Shown: positions 39,577-48,752, numbered from the stretch's first letter. The stretch is DNA of 64,000 nucleotides from CAWBRY01 sp963791295 (GCA_963791295.1 CAWBRY010000001.1:806001-870000); one strand, 5' to 3'. The notes: a model not told the origin generated them from the letters alone. Translations and numbers: made by a program.

Positions 39577-40449
39577 CTAGTGCATATCTACATCAAAATC
39601 GTCGTCGTCTTTTTCAATCTTAAAGGTTTTATGTTTTTCCAGGAAGCTGCGGTATTTGTTATAGACCTCGTCTGATACTTTCTTCCCATTGATGATCAAT
39701 TCTCCGGATTTATGCCTAATGGTGTAGTTCTCTTTTTTATTGATCAATCCATCCTGCTCGAGGCCATTTACAAATTCTTTGAGTTCGCGCACTTCGGATT
39801 TTGCTTTTTCCACTTCAACCCTGGCTTTTTCTAATTCGGGACCGAGTTTCTTCATCTCTTCTCCCATTTTCTTCATATCAATATTCAGCTTGTCCAACTT
39901 CAAATCCTTCATGTCAGAAAAGTTTTTCTTCATTTCGTCCCAGTCTACTTTCTCCATCGATTCATTCACTTCTTTTCTCATTTTTTCCCAATCCACTTTA
40001 GCCATCGAAGCGTCCACCTCGGCTTTTATTTTGTCCCAATTGACCTTGGCCAATGATTCATCTACATCTTTCTTCATTTTGTCCCAGTCCATTTTGGACA
40101 TGGAAGCACTGATCTCATTTTGGATCTTTTCAAAATTCACCGAGTTCACTGCCTTTTCGATATCCATTCTCAACTTTTCAGAATCGAAATTTTTCATGGC
40201 CTCCGCAATTTCTTTTTGCACTTTTTCCATGTCCACTTTCAAATCGACCTCATTCAGCTCATCCAGCACATCGTCCAGGTCCCGGATTTTCTTTTCCTTA
40301 TCTCCGGGTTTTTTTGGAATGGTGTCGTTAGTGATGCGCTGATACTTCCCAGGTGTTTTTTTCGAGTCCCAGGAAACGAGAGCGATCGTAATGGCAAACA
40401 TGGTTATGACCAATATAAAAGGCCGGGAAAGAAAAGTTGTTGATTTCAT
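39577..40449 (-). CDS. Membrane-anchored protein of seven 16-residue repeats
   Basis: A 290-residue protein with one N-terminal membrane segment (about 9-26) and a highly charged remainder. Residues 72-183 are seven consecutive 16-residue repeats with consensus V-D-W-[DE]-K-M-K-K-E-V-[DN]-E-S-M-x-K; the Trp is present in the last four. A Lys/Glu-rich coiled-coil-like stretch follows, then a C-terminal segment (RHKSGELIINGKKVSDEVYNKY split around residues 245-265) that I associate with Bacteroidota proteins found near BlaR1/M56-type sensors. No such sensor is nearby. Function unknown; possibly a periplasmic scaffold. Confidence 0.75.
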   Translation of the reverse strand: MKSTTFLSRPFILVITMFAITIALVSWDSKKTPGKYQRITNDTIPKKPGDKEKKIRDLDDVLDELNEVDLKVDMEKVQKEIAEAMKNFDSEKLRMDIEKAVNSVNFEKIQNEISASMSKMDWDKMKKDVDESLAKVNWDKIKAEVDASMAKVDWEKMRKEVNESMEKVDWDEMKKNFSDMKDLKLDKLNIDMKKMGEEMKKLGPELEKARVEVEKAKSEVRELKEFVNGLEQDGLINKKENYTIRHKSGELIINGKKVSDEVYNKYRSFLEKHKTFKIEKDDDDFDVDMH

Positions 40450-40523
40450 ACAGCATACTTTGTCTACTTGCTGGTCAAACTGTCTGAGTCCAAATCAGCA
40501 GGTCTGTGATGAATAATTGTTTA

Positions 40524-40571
40524 ACGAAGAACTTCGTATCAAATATACGAGTCATTTCGTATTCGTCTAAA
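40524..40571 (-). promoter_or_regulatory. Promoter with clustered TTCGTAT half-sites
   Basis: TATATTTG (minus strand, 40540-40547) is a perfect -7 box for the repeat-protein gene; TTAG lies 19 bases upstream. Around it, TTCGTAT occurs at 40533-40539 and 40556-40562 and inverted ACGAAG/ATACGA copies at 40524-40529 and 40545-40550. These could be operator half-sites. Confidence 0.45.
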
Positions 40572-40623
40572 TAATTTTCAGGAAAAAGAAAATTTTAACA
40601 ATTGCGAGTTACGCCACTGCTGT

Positions 40624-41901
40624 CTAATTTTTCCGGAACACCCATTTGATCATTTCCTTCCACGTAGGCTTTTTGCCATACATAAGGATACCGGTCCTGT
40701 AGATCTTGCCGGCAAACCACGATGTAAATAAGAAACCGGCCACAAGCAGGGCCATGGATAGTCCCAGCTGCCACCATGGGACGGTGCCCGGTACTCCGTA
40801 AGGGATTCGGGCCATCATGACGATAGGTGAGCTAAACGGAATGATACTGGCCCAGAAGGCTAGCGACCCGGTGGGATTATTGATGACTGTAGTCATCATG
40901 AGGATAGAAATAATAATAAGCATGGTGACCGGAAAACTCAATGATTGCGCCTCCCTTACATCCTCGTTGACGGCGCTTCCAATGGCGCCATATATAGAGG
41001 AGTAAAAAAAGAATCCGCCAAGGAAATAGAATCCAAAACAGAAAAGGATCAAAGGAACATTGACACTTGTAAATATTTGCTGTACACTTCCTACGATCGT
41101 ATTCGGCGCACTGCTTCCGCTGCCTGACAATTTGGTAACATTATAAATAATAAAGACGAACAAAATCCATAGGAGAAATTGCGTCAGCGCTACCAAGCTA
41201 ATACCAATGATCTTACCGAGCATCATTTGAAAAGGCTTGACGGACGAGACAATAATCTCTGCGATCCGGTTTGTTTTTTCTTCCATTACTCCCATCATTA
41301 CCTGTGATCCATAAATAAGGATGATGAAATAGATCAGGAATCCACAGGCGTAACCAATGCCATTCGCAGTCTGTGCATTGGCCTTAGGATCGTCGATATT
41401 GCTGGATTGAAGTCCGAGGCGGCTAAAACTGAGAATATGCCGGCTATTTGCATCTATGCCAAGACGCTGGTTTTTTATTTCATCCCAGATCCGGTTGAGT
41501 TTTCCTTCCACTTGCGATGTAGGTACTGTAGCGATCGATTTTCTCGATTTGAGCAATAAGCCATTCATGCCCGTTTTCCAATCTACCGATGGAATGACCA
41601 CGTAGCCATCATATCCCGCCGTTTCATAGCTTGAATAGATACTGTCGGGATGCTTGGTAACCAGGGTTAATACCGAGCTATTATCCATCGCATTTTGCCG
41701 GGCGAGTAAAGAGTCTGAAAAATAGCCCGATGAATCGATTACAGCTATGTGAAGAATTTGGCGGTTTGTCCCTGCCAGATAACCGGCCCCGAATATCAAG
41801 CCCATATAAAGTATGGGAAATAGAAGTGTAGAAATAATAAAAGTGCGTTTGCGAACCCGGGTAAGGTATTCTCGTTTTATGATGAGCCAGACCTTGTGCA
41901 T
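40624..41901 (-). CDS. ABC-2 type exporter permease (NatB-like)
   Basis: Membrane subunit of an ABC exporter, 425 residues. One N-terminal membrane segment (about 22-45), a large extracytoplasmic domain (about 50-170), then five segments (about 180-405) including GVMEEKTNRIAEIIVSSVKPFQMMLGK, the conserved cytoplasmic element of NatB/YhaP-type permeases (positions about 208-234). It follows its ATPase gene by 22 bases, so they form one operon. NatAB systems export sodium in Bacillus, but homologues are broad; substrate unknown. Confidence 0.9.
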   Translation of the reverse strand: MHKVWLIIKREYLTRVRKRTFIISTLLFPILYMGLIFGAGYLAGTNRQILHIAVIDSSGYFSDSLLARQNAMDNSSVLTLVTKHPDSIYSSYETAGYDGYVVIPSVDWKTGMNGLLLKSRKSIATVPTSQVEGKLNRIWDEIKNQRLGIDANSRHILSFSRLGLQSSNIDDPKANAQTANGIGYACGFLIYFIILIYGSQVMMGVMEEKTNRIAEIIVSSVKPFQMMLGKIIGISLVALTQFLLWILFVFIIYNVTKLSGSGSSAPNTIVGSVQQIFTSVNVPLILFCFGFYFLGGFFFYSSIYGAIGSAVNEDVREAQSLSFPVTMLIIISILMMTTVINNPTGSLAFWASIIPFSSPIVMMARIPYGVPGTVPWWQLGLSMALLVAGFLFTSWFAGKIYRTGILMYGKKPTWKEMIKWVFRKN

Positions 41902-41923
41902 GTTGGAAAATTTATTGGTTGAA

Positions 41924-42859
41924 TCAGGAATTCACGGTTTGGAACTGCCGCGCGATGGGAGTCCCCTCCACCAGCTTGATGAAAATATCATTCAGGGAAG
42001 GAAGCAGTTCATTAAAGGAATGGATCTGGGCGCCTTCTCGCAGGAGATATTGCAGCACATCATTTGGTTTGTGATCTTTTTTAATTCTGAGAATGAAGGA
42101 ATGATCTTTAGTGCCCACGATTTCGAAAGGCGCGCTACCATTATTTAATACCGGCAGCTGTTCTGTACCGACGCTGAAAAGATTTTCCTTAAAATCCTGC
42201 TTCGTGGCTTTTACTGTCCCGTCCAGAATTTTCTTTCCCTGGTTAACCAGGGCAATGTGATCGCAGATCTCTTCAACCTGTTCCATCCGGTGAGTGCTGA
42301 ATATAATGGTGTGTCCCTTTTGAGCAAGTTGAAATATCTCATCCTTGATGAGGTTTGTATTAACCGGATCCAAACCGCTGAATGGTTCATCCAATATGAT
42401 CAGCTTGGGTTCATGCAGTACGGTGATGACAAACTGCAATTTCTGGCTCATTCCTTTTGAGAGGTCCTGCACTTTTTTGTTCCACCAGCTTTCCATTTCG
42501 AACTTTATGAACCATTGTTTGATCTTTTTCATGGCATCATGGCGGCTCAATCCCTTAAGTTCTGCCAGGTAGAGCGTTTGTTCGCCAATTTTCATTTTTT
42601 TATACAACCCTCTTTCCTCGGGCATATAACCAATTTGGCTGACATCATTGGTCGGATCGAAACGCTTGCCGTCGAATTGTATGTCTCCTTCGTCGGGATA
42701 AAAAATTCCAGTGATCATCCGGATGAGGGTGGTCTTGCCGGCGCCATTAGGTCCCAATAATCCGAAGATGCTGCCCTTGTCGATCGATAGGCTGATATCA
42801 TCGACCGCTTTTTGCGAAGCAAAATATTTCTTTAGATGGTGCAGTTCCAAAATGGGCAT
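41924..42859 (-). CDS. ABC exporter ATP-binding protein (NatA-like)
   Basis: ATPase subunit partnering the downstream NatB-like permease; 311 residues. Walker A GPNGAGKT at 36-43, Q-loop region GYMPEERGLYKKM, signature LSKGMSQKLQ (a variant of LSGGQ), Walker B LIILDEPFSGLDP and the His switch IIFSTHRMEQ. The C-terminal 90 residues form the DUF4162 extension usual in this subfamily. A perfect -7 box lies 18 bases before the start. Confidence 0.94.
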   Translation of the reverse strand: MPILELHHLKKYFASQKAVDDISLSIDKGSIFGLLGPNGAGKTTLIRMITGIFYPDEGDIQFDGKRFDPTNDVSQIGYMPEERGLYKKMKIGEQTLYLAELKGLSRHDAMKKIKQWFIKFEMESWWNKKVQDLSKGMSQKLQFVITVLHEPKLIILDEPFSGLDPVNTNLIKDEIFQLAQKGHTIIFSTHRMEQVEEICDHIALVNQGKKILDGTVKATKQDFKENLFSVGTEQLPVLNNGSAPFEIVGTKDHSFILRIKKDHKPNDVLQYLLREGAQIHSFNELLPSLNDIFIKLVEGTPIARQFQTVNS

Positions 42860-42876
42860 AGATGAAATTTAGGCGT

Positions 42877-42884
42877 CAAATATA
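42877..42884 (-). promoter_or_regulatory. Putative -7 element of natAB-like operon
   Basis: TATATTTG on the minus strand, matching TANNTTTG, 17 bases before the ATPase start codon. No TTTG at the normal spacing. Confidence 0.4.
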
Positions 42885-42983
42885 GTTTACTATTTCAATC
42901 ACCTGGGATAATAGGGGCAAATGGACAGAATTTTGGAGCAAAGCGTCGACACAATTGGGTTTGCACCAGGGGAAATTGCGTGA

Positions 42984-44597
42984 TTATATAAGCGATCGTT
43001 TTAGACTCCTAATAATACTTGCTGCTACATTTTCTCCATCCATTGCCGCACTCACAATGCCACCTGCATAGCCGGCACCTTCCCCGCAAGGATAGAGGTT
43101 GGTGATTTGCGGGTGATGTAGGGTGGTGGCGTCTCGGGGAATCCGGACAGGTGATGATGTTCTGGATTCCGTCGCGACAACTACGGCTTCGTTGGTCAGG
43201 TAGCCAGGATGTGCACGGCTGGCGCGCATTTTTTTACCGAATTCCCGGAAGCCTTCCTGGAGGGCCTGATGAATGAAGCCGGGAAGGACTTCTTTCAGCG
43301 GCACCGACCTTATGCCGGGTAAATAGGAACAGTCGGGGAGGGAAGAAGAGGACTTATTTTCGATGAAATCAACCAGACGTTGTGCTGGAGCAGTGAATTT
43401 GCCTCCACCGGCCGCGAAAGCTTTTTGTTCTACCGATTGCTGAAACAAAACGCCGGCTAATGGCCCGAACTTTTTGAGGGAAGAAAGATCTTTCTCTTCA
43501 ACATTGACGACGATGCCGCTATTGGCAAAAGGATTATTTCGTTTGGAAGGAGACCATCCATTTAATACCAGTTCTTCGGCATTCGTAGCTGCCGGAGCGA
43601 TGATGCCACCCGGACACATACAAAAAGAAAATACAGCTTTTTGATTGGCCTGGTGAACCAGGTTATATGAAGCAGGTGGAAGAGATCCCCGAGTCGTTTT
43701 AGACTGGCTGGAGTATTCCGCGGCGGCATGATATTGAATTTGATCTATGACAGATTGCGGATGTTCCACTCTTACTCCCAAAGCAAATGGTTTAAATTCA
43801 ATGATTATCTTTTTATCGTGAAGCAATTGAAAAATATCACGGGCAGAATGACCCGTTGCCAGGATCACTGCCTCACCCTTCAGGGAGTCTTTTTGCTCTG
43901 TGATCACTTCGGCGATCCTGGATTTATCGATCCGTATATCAACCAGCTTTTTTTCAAATAAAATTTCGCCACCACAATCGCGAATGGTTTTTCGCATGGT
44001 GCTAATGATCTGGGGAAGTTTGTTTGTCCCGATATGAGGATGGGACTCATATAAAATTTTCTCCTCCGCCCCGAAATGGACAAATAAATTCAGGACACGG
44101 TCAATATTACCTCGCTTGCTGCTGCGCGTGTATAATTTCCCATCACTATAAGTGCCGGCACCGCCTTCGCCAAAGCAATAATTGCTGTCTGGATTTAGCA
44201 ATCCATCTTTATTGAGGATAGCAAGATCTCTTCTTCTCGATCTCACATCCTTTCCTCTTTCCAGGATGATGGGTTGGATACCATTTTCTATTAGTTTGAG
44301 TGCAGCAAACAGTCCGGCTGGCCCGGCACCTATTATCAAAACCTTGTGAACGGATTTATGTACATCCTGAAAATGAAAGGGCGTGATCGGACGAGCCTGT
44401 AGCGGTTCTTCTATATAGACTTTGAGCGAAAGATTTATCCACACCTGGCGGCTTCGCCCGTCCAGAGAACGTTTCAGGATGATAAAACCAGAGATTGCCG
44501 AGGCCTTTATTGCCATGGTGGCGGCAATATGCTCGATGATCAGTTCTTCCGTGGCCGCCGCTGACGGCAACAGACGGAGCGAAAGTATTTTCTGCAT
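42984..44597 (-). CDS. FAD-dependent dehydrogenase (COG2509-type)
   Basis: Cytoplasmic flavoprotein of 537 residues. An N-terminal domain of about 80 residues precedes the dinucleotide-binding fold with GAGPAG at 90-95 and an acidic LERG at the end of strand two. CFGEGGAGTYSDGKLYTR (around 142-159) and the C-terminal YPCGEGAGYAGGIVSAAMDG match the COG2509 'uncharacterised FAD-dependent dehydrogenase' family. Cys residues in CMCPGG are conserved there. Substrate unknown. It stands alone, divergent from dnaA. Confidence 0.9.
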   Translation of the reverse strand: MQKILSLRLLPSAAATEELIIEHIAATMAIKASAISGFIILKRSLDGRSRQVWINLSLKVYIEEPLQARPITPFHFQDVHKSVHKVLIIGAGPAGLFAALKLIENGIQPIILERGKDVRSRRRDLAILNKDGLLNPDSNYCFGEGGAGTYSDGKLYTRSSKRGNIDRVLNLFVHFGAEEKILYESHPHIGTNKLPQIISTMRKTIRDCGGEILFEKKLVDIRIDKSRIAEVITEQKDSLKGEAVILATGHSARDIFQLLHDKKIIIEFKPFALGVRVEHPQSVIDQIQYHAAAEYSSQSKTTRGSLPPASYNLVHQANQKAVFSFCMCPGGIIAPAATNAEELVLNGWSPSKRNNPFANSGIVVNVEEKDLSSLKKFGPLAGVLFQQSVEQKAFAAGGGKFTAPAQRLVDFIENKSSSSLPDCSYLPGIRSVPLKEVLPGFIHQALQEGFREFGKKMRASRAHPGYLTNEAVVVATESRTSSPVRIPRDATTLHHPQITNLYPCGEGAGYAGGIVSAAMDGENVAASIIRSLKRSLI

Positions 44598-45152
44598 GGG
44601 GTCAGGTATTTATCCTGAAAGGAATGCAAAGATGCGAATAAAATTTTTTCATTTTTTTGATGCTAATCAAATGGATTTAATGTGGGATCGTTTTGTCACT
44701 GGCATCCCAAGAGTAATTACTTAAAAATTATCACCGGATTGCATGAATAATAAACTGGTTTTAAGCCAATGCGCAATCCTTTGAAAAGAAGTTTCACCAT
44801 TTTTCAAAAATCGACTTGTTATAGATTCAAATTCTCATTATCTTCAGACAGATTCATCCGAGACTAAAAAATCAATCAAAAAATTCAGGTTTGTCCAAGT
44901 GAGTTGCCGGCCGGCGCTGGATGTCATTGCTTTAGGACATCATGATATGATTCATCTAAATTTTCGGGCAAAAATTTGGCAAAATGACATAGTATTTCGG
45001 ATAATTAAAAAACAACAGGATAAAAATTTTTTTTTGAAGAAAATTTATAGATATTCGCCTTCCTGCCCTACTTTGATTATTGATCGGCAAGATATCCTTT
45101 GAAATTGGTAAATAGCTATAGTTAACTCGACACGCAAATTGCTTACTAACTG
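44598..45152 (+). other. Intergenic region upstream of dnaA
   Basis: 555 bases between divergent genes. It includes a very AT-rich stretch (about 44995-45055), but I find no consensus DnaA box (TTATCCACA) in it, and no open frame or RNA gene I can support. It must hold the dnaA promoter. Confidence 0.5.
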
Positions 45153-46586
45153 ATGGATAAAAATGCCGAAAAAGTCTGGACCAGTTGTTTAAAGATCATC
45201 AAGGATATTGTTGAATGGCAACACTACAAAACTTGGTTCGAACCCATCACTCCGGTTTCACTAAAAAATAATATTCTGGTCATTCAGGTTCCCAGTCAAT
45301 TCTTTTTCGAATATCTCGAAGAACATTATGTAAATTTATTAGCGAAGACATTGAAGAGAGAATTGGGTAAAGATGCGCGCCTGGAATATCGGATCATGGT
45401 CGATAGCGGTAACAGCAAAAACAAACCATTGACCATGGATGTAACAGGTCAGGGATTCAAGACATTTTCAAATAATGAAATGGACTTCCCGCTAGTCATA
45501 AACAATCCTGTCAAAAATCCTTTCGTGATTCCCGGTCTGAAGAAGATGCAGATCGACCCCCAACTGAATCATATTTACACATTTGAGGCGTTCATCGAAG
45601 GTGATTGCAACCGGGTGGCCCGCCGCGCCGGCAAGACGGTAGCTGAGAAGCCCGGAGCCAATTCGTTCAATCCCCTGGTGATCTATGGAGGCGTTGGCCT
45701 GGGCAAAACACATCTGGCACAAGCCATTGGAAATGAGGTTAAAAGAGCCAATCCAAACAAGGTGGTCCTCTACGTCAGTTCGGAGAAATTCATCAATCAA
45801 TTCATGGACCACAGTCGCAACAGCGCGATCAATGACTTTATCCATTTCTACCAGTTAATCGACGTTCTCATCATCGATGATGTGCAATTTTTTGCCAAAG
45901 CTGAGAAATCACAGGACGCTTTTTTCGCCATATTTAACCACCTCCATCAGTCGGGTAAGCAACTCATTCTTACTTCTGATAAACCGCCGAAGGATCTGGA
46001 AGGCGTACAGGAAAGGCTGTTGAGTCGGTTTCGCTGGGGACTTAGCGCTGATCTGCAGGTTCCGGATTATGATACCCGCATAGAAATACTCGAACGCAAG
46101 ATGAAGAATGATGGGTTGGATATGCCCAAGGAAGTAGTGAAATATATCGCTTATAATATCAGCAATAATGTGCGTGAACTGGAAGGAGCACTTATATCAC
46201 TGTTGGCACAATCTTCGCTAAACAGGAGGGAGATTGATCTAGATCTGGCCAAGAAAGTGTTACGCAACTTCGTCAAATCATCCAGCAAAGAAATAACCAT
46301 CGAAACCATCCAGCGGATGGTCTGTGACTATTTTGATGTTCCGTATGATAAGCTTCTTCAAAAAACCCGCAAAAGGGAGATTGTACAGGCCAGGCAGATC
46401 ACCATGTACCTCGCGAAGGCTTTTACGAAAAATTCATTAAAAACAATTGGTGAGCATTTTGGCGGGCGGGATCATACTACCGTGATTCATTCTTGCCAGA
46501 CGGTGAAAGACCTCATGGATACCGACGGGGTATTTAGAGAAAATGTACTTGAATTGCAGCAAAAGGTTCAATTGGCTGCTATGTAA
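45153..46586 (+). CDS. dnaA: Chromosomal replication initiator DnaA
   Basis: AAA+ initiator that melts the origin, 477 residues. Domain I (about 1-80), a short linker, the AAA+ domain with Walker A GGVGLGKT at 179-186 and Walker B VLIIDDVQFF, then domain IV with the DnaA signature GGRDHTTVIHSCQTV near the end for DnaA-box binding. Length and order are normal. The start ATG is preceded by A/T-rich sequence. A terminator follows at 46609-46648. dnaN, often adjacent in other phyla, is not here, as is usual for Bacteroidota. Confidence 0.97.
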   Translation: MDKNAEKVWTSCLKIIKDIVEWQHYKTWFEPITPVSLKNNILVIQVPSQFFFEYLEEHYVNLLAKTLKRELGKDARLEYRIMVDSGNSKNKPLTMDVTGQGFKTFSNNEMDFPLVINNPVKNPFVIPGLKKMQIDPQLNHIYTFEAFIEGDCNRVARRAGKTVAEKPGANSFNPLVIYGGVGLGKTHLAQAIGNEVKRANPNKVVLYVSSEKFINQFMDHSRNSAINDFIHFYQLIDVLIIDDVQFFAKAEKSQDAFFAIFNHLHQSGKQLILTSDKPPKDLEGVQERLLSRFRWGLSADLQVPDYDTRIEILERKMKNDGLDMPKEVVKYIAYNISNNVRELEGALISLLAQSSLNRREIDLDLAKKVLRNFVKSSSKEITIETIQRMVCDYFDVPYDKLLQKTRKREIVQARQITMYLAKAFTKNSLKTIGEHFGGRDHTTVIHSCQTVKDLMDTDGVFRENVLELQQKVQLAAM

Positions 46587-46608
46587 CAAATATGGTGTAG
46601 ATTATTTG

Positions 46609-46648
46609 AATTCCAAATTCCATTCAGTGGGATTTGGAATTTGTTTTT
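46609..46648 (+). terminator. Rho-independent terminator of dnaA
   Basis: 13-base-pair stem AATTCCAAATTCC/GGGATTTGGAATT (one G-T pair), 7-base loop, then TGTTTTTT. It begins 22 bases after the dnaA stop. Confidence 0.85.
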
Positions 46649-46679
46649 TGGGATTTCTTAGGGGTAATCTTTACTTTTG
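46647..46679 (+). promoter_or_regulatory. Promoter of tRNA-Ser
   Basis: TTTG (46647-46650), 21-base spacer, TACTTTTG (46672-46679): a good Bacteroidota promoter. The tRNA begins 21 bases further on. The -33 box shares bases with the T-tract of the dnaA terminator. Confidence 0.55.
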
Positions 46680-46700
46680 CTCCCCTTGAAAATGGCCTCC

Positions 46701-46789
46701 GGTGAGGTGGATGAGTGGCTGAAATCAGCAGTTTGCTAAACTGCCGTACGGGTTAAACTGTACCGAGGGTTCGAATCCCTCCCTCACCG
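46701..46789 (+). tRNA. tRNA-Ser (anticodon GCT)
   Basis: Acceptor stem GGTGAGG/CCTCACC, anticodon stem GCAGT/ACTGC with loop TTGCTAA giving anticodon GCT (reads AGC/AGT), a long variable arm typical of tRNA-Ser, and T arm GAGGG-TTCGAAT-CCCTC. Discriminator G; no CCA is encoded. Confidence 0.97.
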
Positions 46790-46823
46790 CAACTCCTATT
46801 TTTAAACAAACAATTATCAAATT

Positions 46824-47363
46824 ATGAAACCAACTATTCTGCTTGTAGCAGGGATCGTTTTCCTGGGCTGCAATTCCAAAAAAGGATCTGAAACTACCAA
46901 GGAAGTGACCACTTCGGATACCACTGCTACTGTCACCCTACCCCAAAAAATGGCGTACGAAGGTGTGGCTGCAGTCGGAAAGACTGAAAACATCGTTATG
47001 GTAATGAATTTTAATGCAGATTTTATTGCCGGGAGGCTCGACAATGTAGGCTCCTACTTTGCGGATTCTGTACATGTAGTATTTGCAGATGGCAACGATG
47101 TCCATACGGTGAGGGATACGGTCGTAGCGATGATCAAAGCATGGCGCGGATCAATGACCAGCGCGGAGCAAAGTTATATCGGTGCGGTCGCGGTGGATAA
47201 CAAAACACTCAACCACGAATGGGTTTTTCAATGGATTGATGAAACTCATAACTATAAGGATGGCAAGAAAGAACATGTGATCTACCATGAGGATTACCGT
47301 TTGGAAGGCGGCAAGGTCAGAGAGTTCTTCCAATATGAGCAAGCTGTGCCCGCAAAGAAATAA
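46824..47363 (+). CDS. Lipoprotein with NTF2/SnoaL-like domain
   Basis: A 179-residue lipoprotein: lipobox FLGC with Cys16 as the lipidation site, then a short Ser/Thr/Lys-rich linker. Residues about 55-175 look like a SnoaL/NTF2-like cone: NFNADFIAGRLDNVGSYFAD at the start and a C-terminal strand ending RLEGGKVREFFQYEQ. Such domains bind small molecules or have enzymatic roles; none can be assigned. It follows the tRNA gene and has repeats downstream. Confidence 0.75.
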   Translation: MKPTILLVAGIVFLGCNSKKGSETTKEVTTSDTTATVTLPQKMAYEGVAAVGKTENIVMVMNFNADFIAGRLDNVGSYFADSVHVVFADGNDVHTVRDTVVAMIKAWRGSMTSAEQSYIGAVAVDNKTLNHEWVFQWIDETHNYKDGKKEHVIYHEDYRLEGGKVREFFQYEQAVPAKK

Positions 47364-47365
47364 TA

Positions 47366-47424
47366 TAAGTTATAGGTTTTAAGTTATAAGTTTTATGCGC
47401 CGTGGTGCGTGTCTCACGCACCAC
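47366..47424. repeat. REP-like intergenic element
   Basis: Two direct copies of AAGTTATA[AG]GTTTT (around 47368-47393) are followed by a perfect 10-base-pair hairpin GTGGTGCGTG-TCT-CACGCACCAC (47402-47424). No T-tract on either side, so it is not a typical terminator. Confidence 0.5.
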
Positions 47425-47437
47425 ACATAAATGTTTC

Positions 47438-47653
47438 TTAGCTGCCACGGGATGCCAGGTCGATAATGGCATTTTGAATCAGGCTTACCTTGTCGGTTAA
47501 ATCGTCTATCATCTTTTGAAATGATATTGCTTTGTCTTTTTCAAGATGAACTGGTAAGCAGCCGCGCCAATTTTCAAGCATAGAACTGAACCTGTCTTGC
47601 GCATTATGCAGTTTCATGTTAATGATCGCATCAAGGGATTGGTCTCTGGCCAT
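47438..47653 (-). CDS. Small hypothetical protein, 71 residues
   Basis: A mostly helical, soluble 71-residue protein (NAQDRFSSMLENWRGCL near the centre, FQKMIDDLTDKVSLIQNAI at the end) with no signal peptide and no familiar domain. It lies alone between convergent and divergent genes. The composition looks protein-like and the start codon ATG 47653 is normal, but I have no homology evidence, so it is a tentative call. Confidence 0.45.
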   Translation of the reverse strand: MARDQSLDAIINMKLHNAQDRFSSMLENWRGCLPVHLEKDKAISFQKMIDDLTDKVSLIQNAIIDLASRGS

Positions 47654-47744
47654 GGTTTGGGAATTAGACTCCCTGAAGTTCAGAATTTGGGGGAGAAACT
47701 ACAAATTATCGACCCTGGCCAACACAAACATCGGCATACAGCCG

Positions 47745-48752
47745 TCAATGTTTTCTGGCAAATTTTCTGGAAATAACGAACTTATAATTTCCGCTCGGCC
47801 AGAAATAGTTTTTCGAAGCCGCATCACCCTTGAACCAAATACCATTGCCGGTCCAGTTGACACTTACATTCCAGGTCCTGCTATTATAGCCACAGGCAGC
47901 CTTAAAGACCTCCGCTGGACTGATGGAAACCTTGCTGTTTTTCGATGTGCCTTCCTCATTGGTGAAACTGACATCCAGGTTGCCAACCAGGGAACCGGTC
48001 AAAAATAGATGGCTGGCGATAACCAGTGTATAAGCATAACCAATCCCCGGCCCAACAGTGAAGAAATTTATTTTATGGATCCCCGCTTGCGGGTATGAGC
48101 CTTGAATTGAACTGGGCACTAAGGCAGAGTCACCTTTCATACTCCCATAATAAAACTGTCCTCCATACAATAGAGAGCCGGCCGATTTCTTTTGCCATTC
48201 TGTTTGGACGATTGCCGCCCGGTAAGAAAATTTTTGCTTGTTCGGTACCTTATATACAGAAATGCCTAGTAAAGTAGATTGAATATCGGGCCTGGTATAA
48301 TATGAATTAGGACTTGCAGACGCGAATCCCTTGGGATCGAGGTAATATCCCTTTGGAAATAGGGCGAGGACATCGATCGCCCATTTCCTGGGATACACAT
48401 GCAATTGCAAATTAAGGCCTTTAGTTTTTCCTTTCGGCTCATCCTTTTTATTCAGGAAAGAGAAGCCATAAAAAGCGTTTAACGACACACCATGATAACT
48501 AATTCCGACACCCAGGTTCAATTTGGCATTTGCCTTATACTCCAGTTCCTGCGCACCCGCTGCGGGTTCGGGAAAATTCATATGGATATATTTTTGTGAT
48601 AAGAACACACGGGCCGCAATGGAATTACGAAATGTTTCATAATAGCTCGTATCATGGGGGAAGTCCTTTTGCGCCTGTAGCTTTTTCAAAGGCAGAAAAA
48701 CAATCAATACAAATAGGATCAGTATACTGTACTTGCGAGTTCTCATTTGCAT
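47745..48752 (-). CDS. DUF4421-family outer-membrane protein
   Basis: A 335-residue exported protein: signal peptide about 1-27 (ending LQAQ). The rest is rich in amphipathic strands with conserved DTSYYETF near the start, NLGVGISYHGVSLNA in the middle and GNYKFVISRKF at the C-terminus, matching DUF4421, a Bacteroidota outer-membrane beta-barrel-like family of unknown function. Divergent from the two-component system at 48857. Confidence 0.8.
   Translation of the reverse strand: MQMRTRKYSILILFVLIVFLPLKKLQAQKDFPHDTSYYETFRNSIAARVFLSQKYIHMNFPEPAAGAQELEYKANAKLNLGVGISYHGVSLNAFYGFSFLNKKDEPKGKTKGLNLQLHVYPRKWAIDVLALFPKGYYLDPKGFASASPNSYYTRPDIQSTLLGISVYKVPNKQKFSYRAAIVQTEWQKKSAGSLLYGGQFYYGSMKGDSALVPSSIQGSYPQAGIHKINFFTVGPGIGYAYTLVIASHLFLTGSLVGNLDVSFTNEEGTSKNSKVSISPAEVFKAACGYNSRTWNVSVNWTGNGIWFKGDAASKNYFWPSGNYKFVISRKFARKH

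Noticed and set aside
39740..40342. 200-codon plus-strand frame opposite the 16-residue-repeat protein
   Set aside because: Ser/Phe-rich shadow of the Lys/Asp/Glu repeats; repeats in step with the real gene.
44435..45152. Possible oriC next to dnaA
   Set aside because: One perfect TTATCCACA (44435-44443) lies inside the FAD-dehydrogenase gene and none in the intergenic region. A single box is not an origin, and Bacteroidota origins are often not at dnaA.
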